Translations under genes and position numbers: made by a program
Part shown: in pieces, positions 51,304-59,941 of the stretch
Layout of the letters: every line of letters starts with the position of its first letter
Position numbering within the stretch: position 1 is the first letter of the stretch
NCBI GenBank assembly: GCA_036705565.1
Contig: JAUBUY010000030.1
From: Microcoleus sp036705565
GTDB taxonomy: Bacteria > Cyanobacteriota > Cyanobacteriia > Cyanobacteriales > Microcoleaceae
Direction: 5' to 3' (one strand)
DNA length: 64,000 nt
Notes under the pieces: generated by a model
Seen by the model: the letters and a program-made list of their open reading frames with translations, nothing else
What the model was told of the DNA's origin: nothing
Database searches by the model: none

Positions 51304-52134
51304 ATGGAAATAATCTTTAATTGCCTTGTCATGGCGATCGTCTTTATTGTCGGATCGGCTATTGGCAGCTTTCTAAATGTGGTAGTCTATCGGTTGCCTG
51401 CGGGTTTGTCGGTGATCAACCCTCCTTCTCGCTGTCCCAAATGTTTAAATCAACTCAGAACTTACGAAAATATACCCGTTTTCGGTTGGCTGTGGCTCCG
51501 AGGCCGCTGCAATCACTGCCGCAGTCGGATTTCTGTCCGCTATCCACTGGTGGAAGCAGCTACGGGTTTGCTGTTTTTGCTAATCTTTTGGCGGTTTGGC
51601 GTAACAGTGCAAACTCTTGGTTTTTGGGCTTTGTTTAGCTGGCTGTTGGCTTTGTCTTTGATTGATTGCGATACAATGACTTTGCCTAATTCATTAACTC
51701 GATCGGGTTTGGTGCTCGGATTGGTTTTCCAGGTGGCGAAAGGTTGGTGGCCGACATTTAGTTCGATCGACTCGGTAAACTATCTGGTACTCGATGGGAT
51801 CGCGGGAGCAGTTGTCGGGTTGTGGCTGTTTGACGCGATCGGACTCGCCGGGACGATCGGGCTGGGGCAGAATGCTATGGGCGCCGGAGATACCAAATTG
51901 GCAGCCTTGATGGGAGCTTGGCTGGGGTGGAAATACTTGCTGCTAGCGGGATTTATTGCCTGTGTCGCCGGGGCTTTTGTCGGTGGCGGGGCGATCGCCC
52001 TCGGCTGGCTCGATCGGCGTCAACCCATGCCTTTCGGCCCGTTTCTGGCTCTCGGTGCAGCAATTACTGCTCTGTGGGGCGAAGCGATCTTATCTACTTA
52101 CTTGCAGTTGTTTTTTCCGAATTTTAGTTTCTGA
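51304..52134 (+). CDS. pilD: Prepilin peptidase / N-methyltransferase
   Basis: 276 residues, an inner-membrane aspartyl protease with eight or so helices. It cleaves and methylates type IV pilins needed for motility and competence. The cytoplasmic zinc loop has two pairs, CPKC (about 44-47) and CNHC (about 69-72). The catalytic Asp residues are in SLIDCDTMTLPN and MGAGDTKLAAL. The N-terminal GSAIGSFLNVVVYRLP is the family signature for the methylase part. Start ATG at 51304. The likely downstream small gene begins 61 bp later. Confidence 0.96.
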   Translation: MEIIFNCLVMAIVFIVGSAIGSFLNVVVYRLPAGLSVINPPSRCPKCLNQLRTYENIPVFGWLWLRGRCNHCRSRISVRYPLVEAATGLLFLLIFWRFGVTVQTLGFWALFSWLLALSLIDCDTMTLPNSLTRSGLVLGLVFQVAKGWWPTFSSIDSVNYLVLDGIAGAVVGLWLFDAIGLAGTIGLGQNAMGAGDTKLAALMGAWLGWKYLLLAGFIACVAGAFVGGGAIALGWLDRRQPMPFGPFLALGAAITALWGEAILSTYLQLFFPNFSF

Positions 52135-52195
52135 TCGGCAGGCAGTCAGGCGCGATCGAACATAACATTGTCTCAAAAATTGGTAAAATTGTTCC

Positions 52196-52417
52196 GTGTC
52201 TTGGATTACACTTACAACAACTAGCTTTCGTTGGGAAGCGGAATTAATGCAGCAGCTCCTAGCTGCCCATGAAATCCCGGCCCGGATTGTAGACTTGGGC
52301 ATAGCATCTTATTTGGGGGCTGGAAGTGCTACAGCCCTGCAAGTTCTTCCAGAACACCAGCGAACAGCATCGCTCCTCATCAGTCCCGTTGAAGATGAGC
52401 CAGAAGCGGGTGATTAG
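52196..52417 (+). CDS. DUF2007-like small protein
   Basis: 73 residues from GTG at 52196. TTTTSFRWEAELMQQLLAAH then IPARIVDLG and LQVLPEHQRTASLLI match the small DUF2007 ('signal-transducing protein') pattern, a ferredoxin-like fold of unknown role. It lies 61 bp after pilD and 129 bp before accD on the same strand, with short repeats between it and accD. Confidence 0.75.
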   Translation: MSWITLTTTSFRWEAELMQQLLAAHEIPARIVDLGIASYLGAGSATALQVLPEHQRTASLLISPVEDEPEAGD

Positions 52418-52541
52418 TCATTAGTCATTAGTCATTAGTCACTGAACAACTAGCAATTGACAACTAGCAACTAACAACTAACAATTACTAATTACCAATT
52501 ACCAATTCCCAATTACCAATTACCAATTACCAATTACCAAG
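52412..52541. repeat. GTCATTA and CCAATTA repeat tract
   Basis: Three GTCATTA units, then mixed AACTAGCAA / AACTAACAA units, then about seven ATTACCA units, ending 6 bases before the accD start. Confidence 0.85.
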
Positions 52542-52546
52542 TTTTA

Positions 52547-53497
52547 ATGTCTCTATTTGATTGGTTTGCAAATCGACGAAAATCAGTACCGAACTCCCAA
52601 GAACGGCCGGAACGAGAAATTGCGGACGGACTTTGGAATAAATGCGAAGCTTGCGGTGCCCTCAGTTATACCAAAGACCTGCGAGCAAATCAAATGGTTT
52701 GCTTGGAATGCGGGCATCATATCAGAGTTTACAGTGACGATCGCATCGAGCAGTTGATCGATCCCAACACCTGGGTGCCCCTTAACGAAGGACTGCACGC
52801 CACAGATCCTCTGAAATTTCGCGATCGCAAAAAATATAGCGATCGACTCCGAGAATTTCAAGAAAAAACAGGCCACCTAGACGCCGTAGAAACAGGCATC
52901 GGCAAACTGGAAAATTTGCCAGTCGCCCTCGGAGTCATGGAATTTCAGTTCATCGGCGGCAGCATGGGCTCAGTAGTCGGAGAAAAGCTGACTCGCCTCA
53001 TCGAACACGCCACGCGGGAACGCTTGTCCGTAATCATTGTCTGCGCTTCCGGTGGTGCAAGAATGCAAGAAGGAATGCTCAGCTTGATGCAAATGGCTAA
53101 AATCTCCGGGGCTCTGGAACGCCACCGGGAAGCGAGACTGCTTTACATCCCGATTTTGACCCACCCGACCACCGGCGGCGTCACCGCCAGTTTTGCCATG
53201 CTGGGAGACATTATAATTGCAGAGCCAAAAGCTACTGTGGCCTTTACGGGCGGCAGGGTAATCGAACAAACTCTGCGGGAAAAGCTACCGGAAAATTATC
53301 AAACTTCCGAATACTCCTTCGCCCACGGTTTTGTAGACTTGATTGTACCCCGGACTCAATTAAAGAAAACTCTTGCTCAGCTCATCAGCCTCCACCAGCC
53401 CCAGCCTTTCTTGGCAGACTCGGAATTTCCCGCCCTCAATGGCAGCGATAGCCACGCTTTGCCCCCGCAGACTCACGCTTTCAAACTTTCTCCCTAA
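52547..53497 (+). CDS. accD: Acetyl-CoA carboxylase carboxyltransferase beta subunit
   Basis: 316 residues. With AccA it transfers the carboxyl group from biotin to acetyl-CoA to start fatty-acid synthesis. The zinc ribbon uses C33, C36, C52 and C55. The carboxyltransferase domain follows, with VVGEKLTRLIEHA, CASGGARMQEGMLSLMQMAK and HPTTGGVTASFAMLGDIII, which bind acetyl-CoA and biotin. Start ATG at 52547; the ribosome site is obscured by ATTACCA repeats. AccA is not in this window. Confidence 0.98.
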   Translation: MSLFDWFANRRKSVPNSQERPEREIADGLWNKCEACGALSYTKDLRANQMVCLECGHHIRVYSDDRIEQLIDPNTWVPLNEGLHATDPLKFRDRKKYSDRLREFQEKTGHLDAVETGIGKLENLPVALGVMEFQFIGGSMGSVVGEKLTRLIEHATRERLSVIIVCASGGARMQEGMLSLMQMAKISGALERHREARLLYIPILTHPTTGGVTASFAMLGDIIIAEPKATVAFTGGRVIEQTLREKLPENYQTSEYSFAHGFVDLIVPRTQLKKTLAQLISLHQPQPFLADSEFPALNGSDSHALPPQTHAFKLSP

Positions 53498-53881
53498 GCT
53501 GTCGCGCCGGAGGATTGTCTGTTGGTGAGTCCGGGGCACCGAGGGAAATTTCTGAGGAATTCCTCAAAACCGGGCTTCTACCAAAAATATTGAGTTTGTT
53601 AACGAGACGTTCACGCAGACACCGGGTTTTGATCCCCGCCCGCCCAACTCCTATTGGTAATAACGACCCAGCAGTGGGATGATATTGATCGGAAGTTGAT
53701 TGGCCCTGAAGTTAGGCTGGGCAAAAATGCCTAGTCGCAGTTAGCGGTGAGTTAGCTTGCGATAGATCGAACAAAATCTCAGAACAAACTAACAGAACAA
53801 GCTCACAGCGCTTTCTAAAATTGTCCGGCTTTCAGTTAATAGCCGTCAACTCAATTTTTACCTGTCAGCGACCTAAAAATT
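53498..53881. other. Gene-free stretch
   Basis: No gene seen. It may hold the accD end (no clear hairpin) and a promoter and leader for the small gene at 53882. A degenerate AAACCGGG unit lies near 53568-53576. Confidence 0.45.
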
Positions 53882-54073
53882 ATGGGTTTTGCAGACCTGT
53901 CCATCGCAGAAATAGCAGAGGACTTCAACGTCCCTGTTGAAGAGGTGATCCGCTTGTGCGATGAGTTGGAAATTGCCTACAAGCACCCTCAAACCCGTTT
54001 GGCTTTGGAGGATGTTAAGGCAATTATGTCCACTCTCGAAAAAAGGCGCGACTCAAAACTTCTTGCAGATTAG
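53882..54073 (+). CDS. Small HTH-like conserved protein
   Basis: 63 residues. The sequence LSIAEIAEDFNVPVEEVIRL and ALEDVKAIMSTLEKRR form a compact helical pattern, like a helix-turn-helix of the IF-2 N-terminal or MerR-like type. Known only as a conserved cyanobacterial protein as far as I recall. It ends 145 bp before psbV. The start ATG at 53882 has no strong ribosome site. Confidence 0.7.
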   Translation: MGFADLSIAEIAEDFNVPVEEVIRLCDELEIAYKHPQTRLALEDVKAIMSTLEKRRDSKLLAD

Positions 54074-54218
54074 ATCGCAAAATTCCTCTACCTTTAAAGG
54101 TATAGCTGCACAAACTTTCGCCAGTTGTTGCAGAAAGAGGGAATTTTGAACACAAATCTGTTTGCCAGCTATACTCTCTTAGCGTTCAATAATTTGCCGG
54201 ATTTTTTTAAGGAGAACC

Positions 54219-54707
54219 ATGCTTAAAAGATATTTCATTGCTCTGACCGCTGTATTCTTGAGCTTTCAGTTATTTGTCAGCAGTGCGATGGCTATCGAAC
54301 TGAGTCCTGAACTTCGCACTCTGCCTTTGAATGACAAGGGTACTCCAGTGGTGCTGAGCCTCAAACAAGTTGAGCAAGGCAAACGCCTGTTCAATTCGGC
54401 TTGCGCTCAATGTCACGCTGCGGGCATGACCAAAACTGACCCGAACGTGAATTTGAGCCCGGAAACTCTGGCTTTGGCCAACCCGCCCCGGAATAATATT
54501 GAGTCGCTGGTGGACTTTATGAAAAATCCCACCACTTACGACGGGTTTGAGGAAATTTCGGAACTGCATCCGAGTATGAAGAGTGCGGATATTTTCGCTG
54601 AGATGAGAAATCTCTCGGATGAAGATTTGTACGCGATTGCCGGTCACATTCTGTTGCAGCCGAAAATTGTCTCCAAGCAGTGGGCTGGTGGCAAAGGCGC
54701 TCGCTAA
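54219..54707 (+). CDS. psbV: Cytochrome c550 of photosystem II
   Basis: 162 residues. An extrinsic lumenal subunit that stabilises the oxygen-evolving cluster. The signal peptide runs to about residue 25 (VSSAMA, then IELSP). Heme is attached at CAQCH (C62, C65, H66). H117 in SELHPSMK is the second axial ligand. In mature numbering these are H41 and H92, the same as known c550 proteins. AAGGAG lies 7-8 bases before ATG. First of three c-type cytochrome genes in a row. Confidence 0.98.
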   Translation: MLKRYFIALTAVFLSFQLFVSSAMAIELSPELRTLPLNDKGTPVVLSLKQVEQGKRLFNSACAQCHAAGMTKTDPNVNLSPETLALANPPRNNIESLVDFMKNPTTYDGFEEISELHPSMKSADIFAEMRNLSDEDLYAIAGHILLQPKIVSKQWAGGKGAR

Positions 54708-54745
54708 TCGATTTTAGATTTTAGATTTTGGATTTTGGATTTTGG
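54708..54745. repeat. TAAAATC-like heptamer array
   Basis: Five units of GATTTTAG/GATTTTGG after psbV; a short second set lies at 54799-54819. Confidence 0.8.
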
Positions 54746-54861
54746 ATTGGGAGATGGCTGAAGTTCGGCAAGGATTGCTGGCTGGTCGTTTTTCGCTCTA
54801 AAATCTGAAATCTAAAATTTACCTCCTGCTCATTGATTATCGCAAAAGGTTGTAGTCCCTC

Positions 54862-55362
54862 ATGCTGCGTCGTGGTGCTTTTGTCTGCTTTCTGTTGGGG
54901 ATGTTAATTATTTTGCCACTCGTGCTGTTGGCTCCTCAACCTGTTTTGGCTGCTGCCGATTCTTACGTGAATAGGTATTTACAAGCCAGCGAACCTGTGG
55001 CTCTGGAGTTGGACTCTGAGGGACATACTCGCTTGTTTTCGGCGTTTGATTTGTCTGCGGGCAAGGTATTGTTCGAGCAAAATTGCCTGAATTGTCACGT
55101 CGGAGGAGCTAATTTGCCCGATCCGACGATATCTCTGTCTTTGGCTGACCTCAAGGGGGCAACGCCTCCCCGCAACAACATCAATAGTCTGGTGGCGTAT
55201 CTGAGAGAACCGATGACTTATGACGGTACTGAGGAGACTTTTTGGTGCCGCCAAGTGCCGGAAAGCTGGATGCCACAGGCTGAGATTGAAAATTTAGCGG
55301 CTTTTGTGATCCGGGCGGCTCAGAAAGCTCCGGGCTGGGGCGTGGAGAATTTTGAGAGTTGA
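54862..55362 (+). CDS. psbV2: PsbV2, cytochrome c550-like protein
   Basis: 166 residues. The signal peptide is about 1-31 (LIILPLVLLAPQPVLA). Heme site CLNCH (C75, C78, H79). The rest aligns with PsbV (PPRNNINSLV, MTYDGTEE). Where PsbV has His as the sixth ligand region (SELHPSM), this protein reads TFWCRQVPESWM, so Cys129 is the candidate ligand. Related PsbV2 proteins in thermophilic cyanobacteria are reported with an unusual Cys ligand; I give this from memory. Its role is not settled. It lies 154 bp after psbV. Confidence 0.92.
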   Translation: MLRRGAFVCFLLGMLIILPLVLLAPQPVLAAADSYVNRYLQASEPVALELDSEGHTRLFSAFDLSAGKVLFEQNCLNCHVGGANLPDPTISLSLADLKGATPPRNNINSLVAYLREPMTYDGTEETFWCRQVPESWMPQAEIENLAAFVIRAAQKAPGWGVENFES

Positions 55363-55487
55363 ATTGCTACTGCCAAAAAGTGGTAAATTACTCGGAAGAA
55401 GGCGATACGACTGCGCGATCGCGCCTGTTAAAACAGGTAAAATATCTAAAGAATCACCCTTTGCGTGTCCATTAGAGGAGAACTGCG

Positions 55488-55826
55488 TTGAAAAGACTCT
55501 TATCGATCGCCCTATTAGCGTTCGCAATTTTTACCGTCGGCTTTGGTCGCCCTGCTTTGGCAGGTGATGCTGTTAAAGGAGCTAAAATCTTTAGCTCCAA
55601 CTGTGCTGCTTGTCACATCGGTGGCGGCAACGTGGTTATGGCCCAGAAAACCTTGAAAAAGGAAGCTCTTGAGAAGTACGGCATGAATTCTCTGGAAGCT
55701 ATTACCACTCAGGTAACTAAGGGCAAAAATGCTATGCCTGCTTTCGCCGGCCGCTTGAAGCCAGAACAAATCGACGATGTAGCAACCTACGTGCTCGAGC
55801 AATCTGAGAAAGACTGGAAAGGCTAA
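55488..55826 (+). CDS. petJ: Cytochrome c6
   Basis: 112 residues. A soluble lumenal carrier between cytochrome b6f and photosystem I, used in place of plastocyanin when copper is low. The signal peptide ends near PALA (25). Heme site CAACH (C39, C42, H43) and axial Met83 in KNAMPAFAG. The C-terminal QIDDVATYVLEQSEKDW helix is typical. The start is TTG at 55488, fixed by AGAGGAG 8 bases upstream; no ATG is in place. Third gene of the psbV-psbV2-petJ cluster. Confidence 0.97.
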   Translation: MKRLLSIALLAFAIFTVGFGRPALAGDAVKGAKIFSSNCAACHIGGGNVVMAQKTLKKEALEKYGMNSLEAITTQVTKGKNAMPAFAGRLKPEQIDDVATYVLEQSEKDWKG

Positions 55827-56378
55827 ACTGCCTCTTGGAAGTCGGGCAACCTGGGCGGGTTTGATTTAATTTAAAACTTGTCCTCCCGATCGCACCCTCT
55901 CTCACCCTTTGGCGAATAAACATCGGTTTGCAGCGATCTTAACCTATTTGGGAAAGCGCGCCAGAAATCCAATTTTTATTAGCTCAATGGCGAGGGAGGG
56001 ACATTTTATTTTAGATTTTAGATTTTAGATTTTGGATTGAAGAATTGAAGAATTGAAGAATTGAAGATTTGAAGATTTAAAGATTTGAGATTGCTAAATG
56101 CTGACTTTGTATAAACTGTCAAGCACCTTATACAGCACTTTCCAGGTAAGTGAAGTACAGAGAAACCGGGTTTCTTGAATAAAACCGGTTTCTGGCGAGA
56201 AATCCAGAAGAAACCCGGTTTCTGGGGTGTACTTTATAAACCTGGAATCCGCTGTATTAAGATTCATGTATTGAAGCCCGTCATAAATTGGAGTTGTGTG
56301 CTAGGATGTAAACCCTTTACTACCAAAGCCTTGAAATCCAAATTAAAGTCGATCGGGGATCTGGAATCTACACCTGCC
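55827..56378. other. Gene-free, repeat-rich stretch
   Basis: No gene. Contains GATTTTA heptamers (about 56010-56034), four GAATTGAA units (56037-56066), and three AGAAACCGGGTTTCT-like palindromic units (56161-56175, about 56181-56193, 56209-56223). The frame open from 56175 into the CHAD gene begins inside these repeats and is not protein-like before residue 69. Confidence 0.75.
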
Positions 56379-57398
56379 ATGAACGTAAAAACATCAGCAA
56401 AAGTTAAAACTCCAGTTAAAACTCTCGGAGACGCTGCATCTGGGGCGATTGAGAAATATTTCCGCAAAAGTGTAGCGCACGAGGCTGAAGTTATCAAAGA
56501 CAAAGACGCGGAAGAACTTCATCAAATGCGCGTGGGATTGAGACGTTTGCGATCGGCTGTGACTGGTTTTGCTCCGGTTTTAGATTGGCCAAAAGAGGCT
56601 TCTGAACGTAAAATTGGTAAGGTGGGGCGGATTCTGGGAACTCTCAGGGATTTGGATGTGATGCTCGAAAGTCTCCAAAATCGCTATTACCCGAATTTGC
56701 CGACTGAGGAACAGGAAGTTTTGGATAAGGCTTTGTCGAATTTGCTCAAACAGCGCCACCGGGCTTTGAAAGGGGTGAGGGCGATTTTAGAGCACAAAAC
56801 CTACGAATCGCTGAAGCAGTCGATCGAGGATTGGCTGGAAAAACCGAAGTTTCAGGCGATCGAACATTTGCCAATTGCTGAGGTTTTGCCAGATTTACTG
56901 TTACCTCAAGTCAGCGAGTTTTTTCTCCATCCGGCTTGGCTGTTGGGTACAGAATATGAAGATGGCAAAGTTAAAGTTGCTAAGGATTTGAATGCTGAGG
57001 CTGTCGAACAGAAGTTAGCAGCCGAGGGAACTATTCTGCACGATTTGCGGAAGCAAGCTAAGCGGGTTCGCTATTTGATGAATCTGTTTGGCGATTTTTA
57101 CAGCGAGACTTACGAAGTTTATGTCGAAGATGTGAAAGCTATTCAGGAATGTTTGGGCGATATTCAAGACAGTGAAGTTTTAGGCGAGTTTCTGACAGAT
57201 TTTGTCGATCGCGATCTGGAAAAAGAGTTGCCGAAATTGGCTGGTTTGTTGGTCGAAAATCGCTATGCAGCTTGGCAAAAATGGCAGGTTTTGCAACGCA
57301 GGTATTTGAGTTCGGAAATGCGGCAAGGTTTTCGATCTGCTTTAATTCATCCTGTGGTTAAAGATGCTGCTAATGGAAAGTTGCCCCAGGAAAGTTAG
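56379..57398 (+). CDS. CHAD-domain protein
   Basis: 339 residues from ATG at 56379; the frame is open further upstream, but that part crosses repeats. CHAD is a helical domain with conserved His and Arg that bind polyphosphate. Key segments: EELHQMRVGLRRLRSAVTGF (about 43-62) and ILHDLRKQAKRVRYLMNLF (about 224-242). No CYTH triphosphatase domain is fused. It may locate to polyphosphate granules. No operon partner. Confidence 0.9.
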   Translation: MNVKTSAKVKTPVKTLGDAASGAIEKYFRKSVAHEAEVIKDKDAEELHQMRVGLRRLRSAVTGFAPVLDWPKEASERKIGKVGRILGTLRDLDVMLESLQNRYYPNLPTEEQEVLDKALSNLLKQRHRALKGVRAILEHKTYESLKQSIEDWLEKPKFQAIEHLPIAEVLPDLLLPQVSEFFLHPAWLLGTEYEDGKVKVAKDLNAEAVEQKLAAEGTILHDLRKQAKRVRYLMNLFGDFYSETYEVYVEDVKAIQECLGDIQDSEVLGEFLTDFVDRDLEKELPKLAGLLVENRYAAWQKWQVLQRRYLSSEMRQGFRSALIHPVVKDAANGKLPQES

Positions 57399-57634
57399 GG
57401 TTTTTGGGCCCTGAGAATGCGATCGACTGCCGGGAGGGACTAAAAGAAGGATATTTGTAGGGACACGGCATTGCAGAGTCCTTCATTGTATAACTCAATC
57501 AAGGGCGATCGCTCTTGGGGAGAGGTTCAAGAAAAAACCTTAACAATTATTCTTTCCAGTAACGAGTTAAAACCCGAATTACTTCACGAGTGTGAAGTAA
57601 AAGAAAGGGCGATCGCGTTTTTTACCATAGAAAA
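57399..57634. other. Gene-free spacer
   Basis: No credible gene; an open frame from 57471 runs antisense into the 2TM gene. A decayed GGACACGGC unit lies near 57461-57481. Confidence 0.5.
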
Positions 57635-58132
57635 TCAGGACTGCAACCACTTCATAAACTTATTCGTCGCAGTACCAATCGACTCTCCCACCTGTTTCTT
57701 CAACCGCCACCGCTGAAATGCTTGTTCGTAATCTTCCCCTTCAGTTTGATAAACATTCCAAGCATTTAGTGACAACCCCAATCCCCACGTTAGTAAAATG
57801 AAAAGTGACCAAGAAAGCTCGTGCGAACCTGCTAGATTAAACAAAACTAAAAAAGTATTGATAATGCCGTACTTGGTCACATTTTTCTGCAATTTGCGAC
57901 GACGGTAAGAGTTAAAAACCAGCTTTTCTTGAACTTCTCCTCTAGTTGCTAACCATTGCTGTTCCGCCGCTACAATATCCTGTTCGGAAATGCCCAATTC
58001 CGCTGCAATCTCGAAAAGCTGCACTCTGGATAATTCCCCTTCATCCTGTCGCCGCGCGATCGCAAGCTGTAAAATACCCTGAGCATCCTCTGAACCGTAA
58101 ACTTGACTTATTTGACTTTCATTGGTTGCCAT
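57635..58132 (-). CDS. 2TM-domain protein
   Basis: 165 residues from ATG at 58132; the longer frame to 58297 is not convincing. The N-terminal half (SEDAQGILQLAIARRQDEGE, LFEIAAELGISEQDIVAAEQ) is helical and SHOCT- or HTH-like. The C-terminal half is a 2TM domain: RRRKLQKNVTKYGIINTFLV, then two hydrophobic helices and WGLGLSLNAWNVY. A membrane protein of unknown role. It is next to the exosortase gene (170 bp gap) on the same strand. A decayed second copy lies at about 61943-62278. Confidence 0.85.
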   Translation of the reverse strand: MATNESQISQVYGSEDAQGILQLAIARRQDEGELSRVQLFEIAAELGISEQDIVAAEQQWLATRGEVQEKLVFNSYRRRKLQKNVTKYGIINTFLVLFNLAGSHELSWSLFILLTWGLGLSLNAWNVYQTEGEDYEQAFQRWRLKKQVGESIGTATNKFMKWLQS

Positions 58133-58301
58133 AACAGGTTTCCGATAATTCCTGACATCATTTCTATCATAGATATAGACGCAGTTAAACGATAGGTAGT
58201 GACATTGGCGGATTTCAACACCCGGACATTTGAGTGAGCAAGACTCCTGACTATGGGAGGGGAAATCGAAGAACCGATATATTTCCCCAAATGGCAACTA
58301 A

Positions 58302-59138
58302 TTAATTTCCCGAACTGTGACTAAGTTGGCTATCTCGTTTCAACATAAATTGATAAAATATCCCAAACAAAATCACCGCAATCATTCCCACCACTAAAGA
58401 ACCTTCACCCTCATGCCAATATTTAAACAAATCTAGGCGATAAGATGCAACTAACAATGCCATTCCCGCCACTCGCAAAACATTAATAATAAAACCCAAA
58501 ATGACAGCGACACATATTACCAAAGCCTTATTTTGTTTAGTAGGAAACATCACCAAACAAATTACAGCTAAACCTAATAAGTAATTCATTGCCTCTATAC
58601 CCGAACAACCCCCATTTACCAACACCCTTCCTGTCGGCAAAGCAACATAATTACCATCGCGTGTTACATCAAAACCGACATACCACAAAGAATAATAAGC
58701 AAATTTAGCAGTAAGCGAGGTAACAAAATCCACTAAAGGTAACGTAATGACACTGGGGGTGCCATGAAAAAATAGTATTACCAATTCACGCCAATATAGT
58801 TTTAAGTTCTGAAAACCTACCGCAAGTAGGCTCACACCTAAACCAGACAAAAAAGGTGCCAGTCTTAAAAAAGGCTCGGATTTACTGGAAACCACAGCAC
58901 TTTGAAATAAAATAAAAGCTATTAATAGCGTCCCTGCTATTGTCGATAATAGGTCACTTTTTATCTCACGCTGTTTGAGAATATCCTGGTTGTCCCAAAG
59001 CAGGGAACCCACAGCGAACCAAAAAACTATACTCATCCAAAAATGAGCAACATCGTCCAGCTTCCACAGGAGTGTCATATTCAGAGTTACTAAGGTTGTG
59101 GCGATAATGATGAGCCAAAAAATTTTTCTCTTGAACAT
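58302..59138 (-). CDS. Exosortase (cyanoexosortase)
   Basis: 278 residues, about eight membrane helices. The exosortase active-site trio is visible: Cys in VNGGCSGIEAMNYLLGLAV, Arg in INVLRVAGMALLVA and His in FKYWHEGEGSLVVG. The enzyme cuts PEP-CTERM proteins at the membrane for export to the cell surface. The gene for a PEP-CTERM protein lies about 0.8 kb upstream, a likely substrate. Start ATG at 59138. I recall the family as cyanoexosortase A, but I cannot separate A from B for certain. Confidence 0.92.
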   Translation of the reverse strand: MFKRKIFWLIIIATTLVTLNMTLLWKLDDVAHFWMSIVFWFAVGSLLWDNQDILKQREIKSDLLSTIAGTLLIAFILFQSAVVSSKSEPFLRLAPFLSGLGVSLLAVGFQNLKLYWRELVILFFHGTPSVITLPLVDFVTSLTAKFAYYSLWYVGFDVTRDGNYVALPTGRVLVNGGCSGIEAMNYLLGLAVICLVMFPTKQNKALVICVAVILGFIINVLRVAGMALLVASYRLDLFKYWHEGEGSLVVGMIAVILFGIFYQFMLKRDSQLSHSSGN

Positions 59139-59941
59139 TTTAGATATTAGTTATTAGTTGATCGATGAGAGCCATACTGCGGACTGTTTTTGATTGCCAA
59201 CCCTAGAATAAGGGTTTCCAGCCGATTCGGCAATCGAAGTACCAACGGAAAATCGATGGTTTTAGACTCCGAACTAAAAAACAGTCCAGACTATTCTTAG
59301 ATGATATCATAAAAATAGTAGGGGATGTGGACAACTCAGTAGCTTGAACCCCTTCTACGGAAAGGACGTGGAGGATTTTAATCGCCGTTAATCTTTGAGA
59401 TGAGGTTAGTAGACACTCTGGAATTTGATGAATGGTGAAACTCAGATGCAACGCATAGCTCAGCATTAGGACACCTAGTGAAAAGACTGTTACTCGAAAT
59501 GATTGCTTGGATGCCTAGCACTTGTTTACTGGGCCCCTGTAAGCAAAGACTAAAAAGCGAGTAAATCAATCAAAATTAAAAATACAGCCTCTTCCATGTT
59601 CATGAAGTACACTATAAAGCTATATTGTTTGGTGTTAATCCTCCGGGTGCGGATCTGCGAAATATTGGTCGATAAAACTTACAGATTGACGGGTGTATCC
59701 GCACCTTACACGGGCTAGAAGATTGTGTGTACCACATCTACATGGAATATGCTGTAACTCTTAATAACAGCGGTAACGCTACAACTGCGTTTCATATCGC
59801 CTTAAAAGTCCGGGGTTTTCAGAGTGCCGCGCTATCAGATACTAAGAAACCTGGTTTCACCAAGAAACCAGGTTTTTAGCTCGAACATAAAGTAATCAGT
59901 TTGGCATCAAGCCAGAATCGAAAACGAGTTCAAACGATCGC
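59139..59941. other. 800-bp stretch with possible gene remnants
   Basis: No intact gene. The plus strand from 59740 reads MEYAVTLNNSGNATTAFHIA and onward to a TAG after a repeat, resembling the end of a DUF3370-like exported protein; low confidence. Two overlapping minus-strand frames (59203-59569) are not convincing. Hairpin AAACCTGGTTTC (59847-59858) with GAAACCAGGTTT (59864-59875) then TT could be a terminator. Confidence 0.45.

Noticed and set aside
56175..56378. Longer N-terminus for the CHAD protein
   Set aside because: The extra 68 codons lie in AAACCGGG palindromic repeats and read like repeat translation; ATG at 56379 starts at the usual place.
57471..57716. 81-codon plus-strand frame
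   Set aside because: It overlaps the 2TM gene in antisense and has no family resemblance.
59203..59569. Two minus-strand frames upstream of the exosortase gene
   Set aside because: They overlap each other in different frames and neither has a ribosome site or recognisable core.
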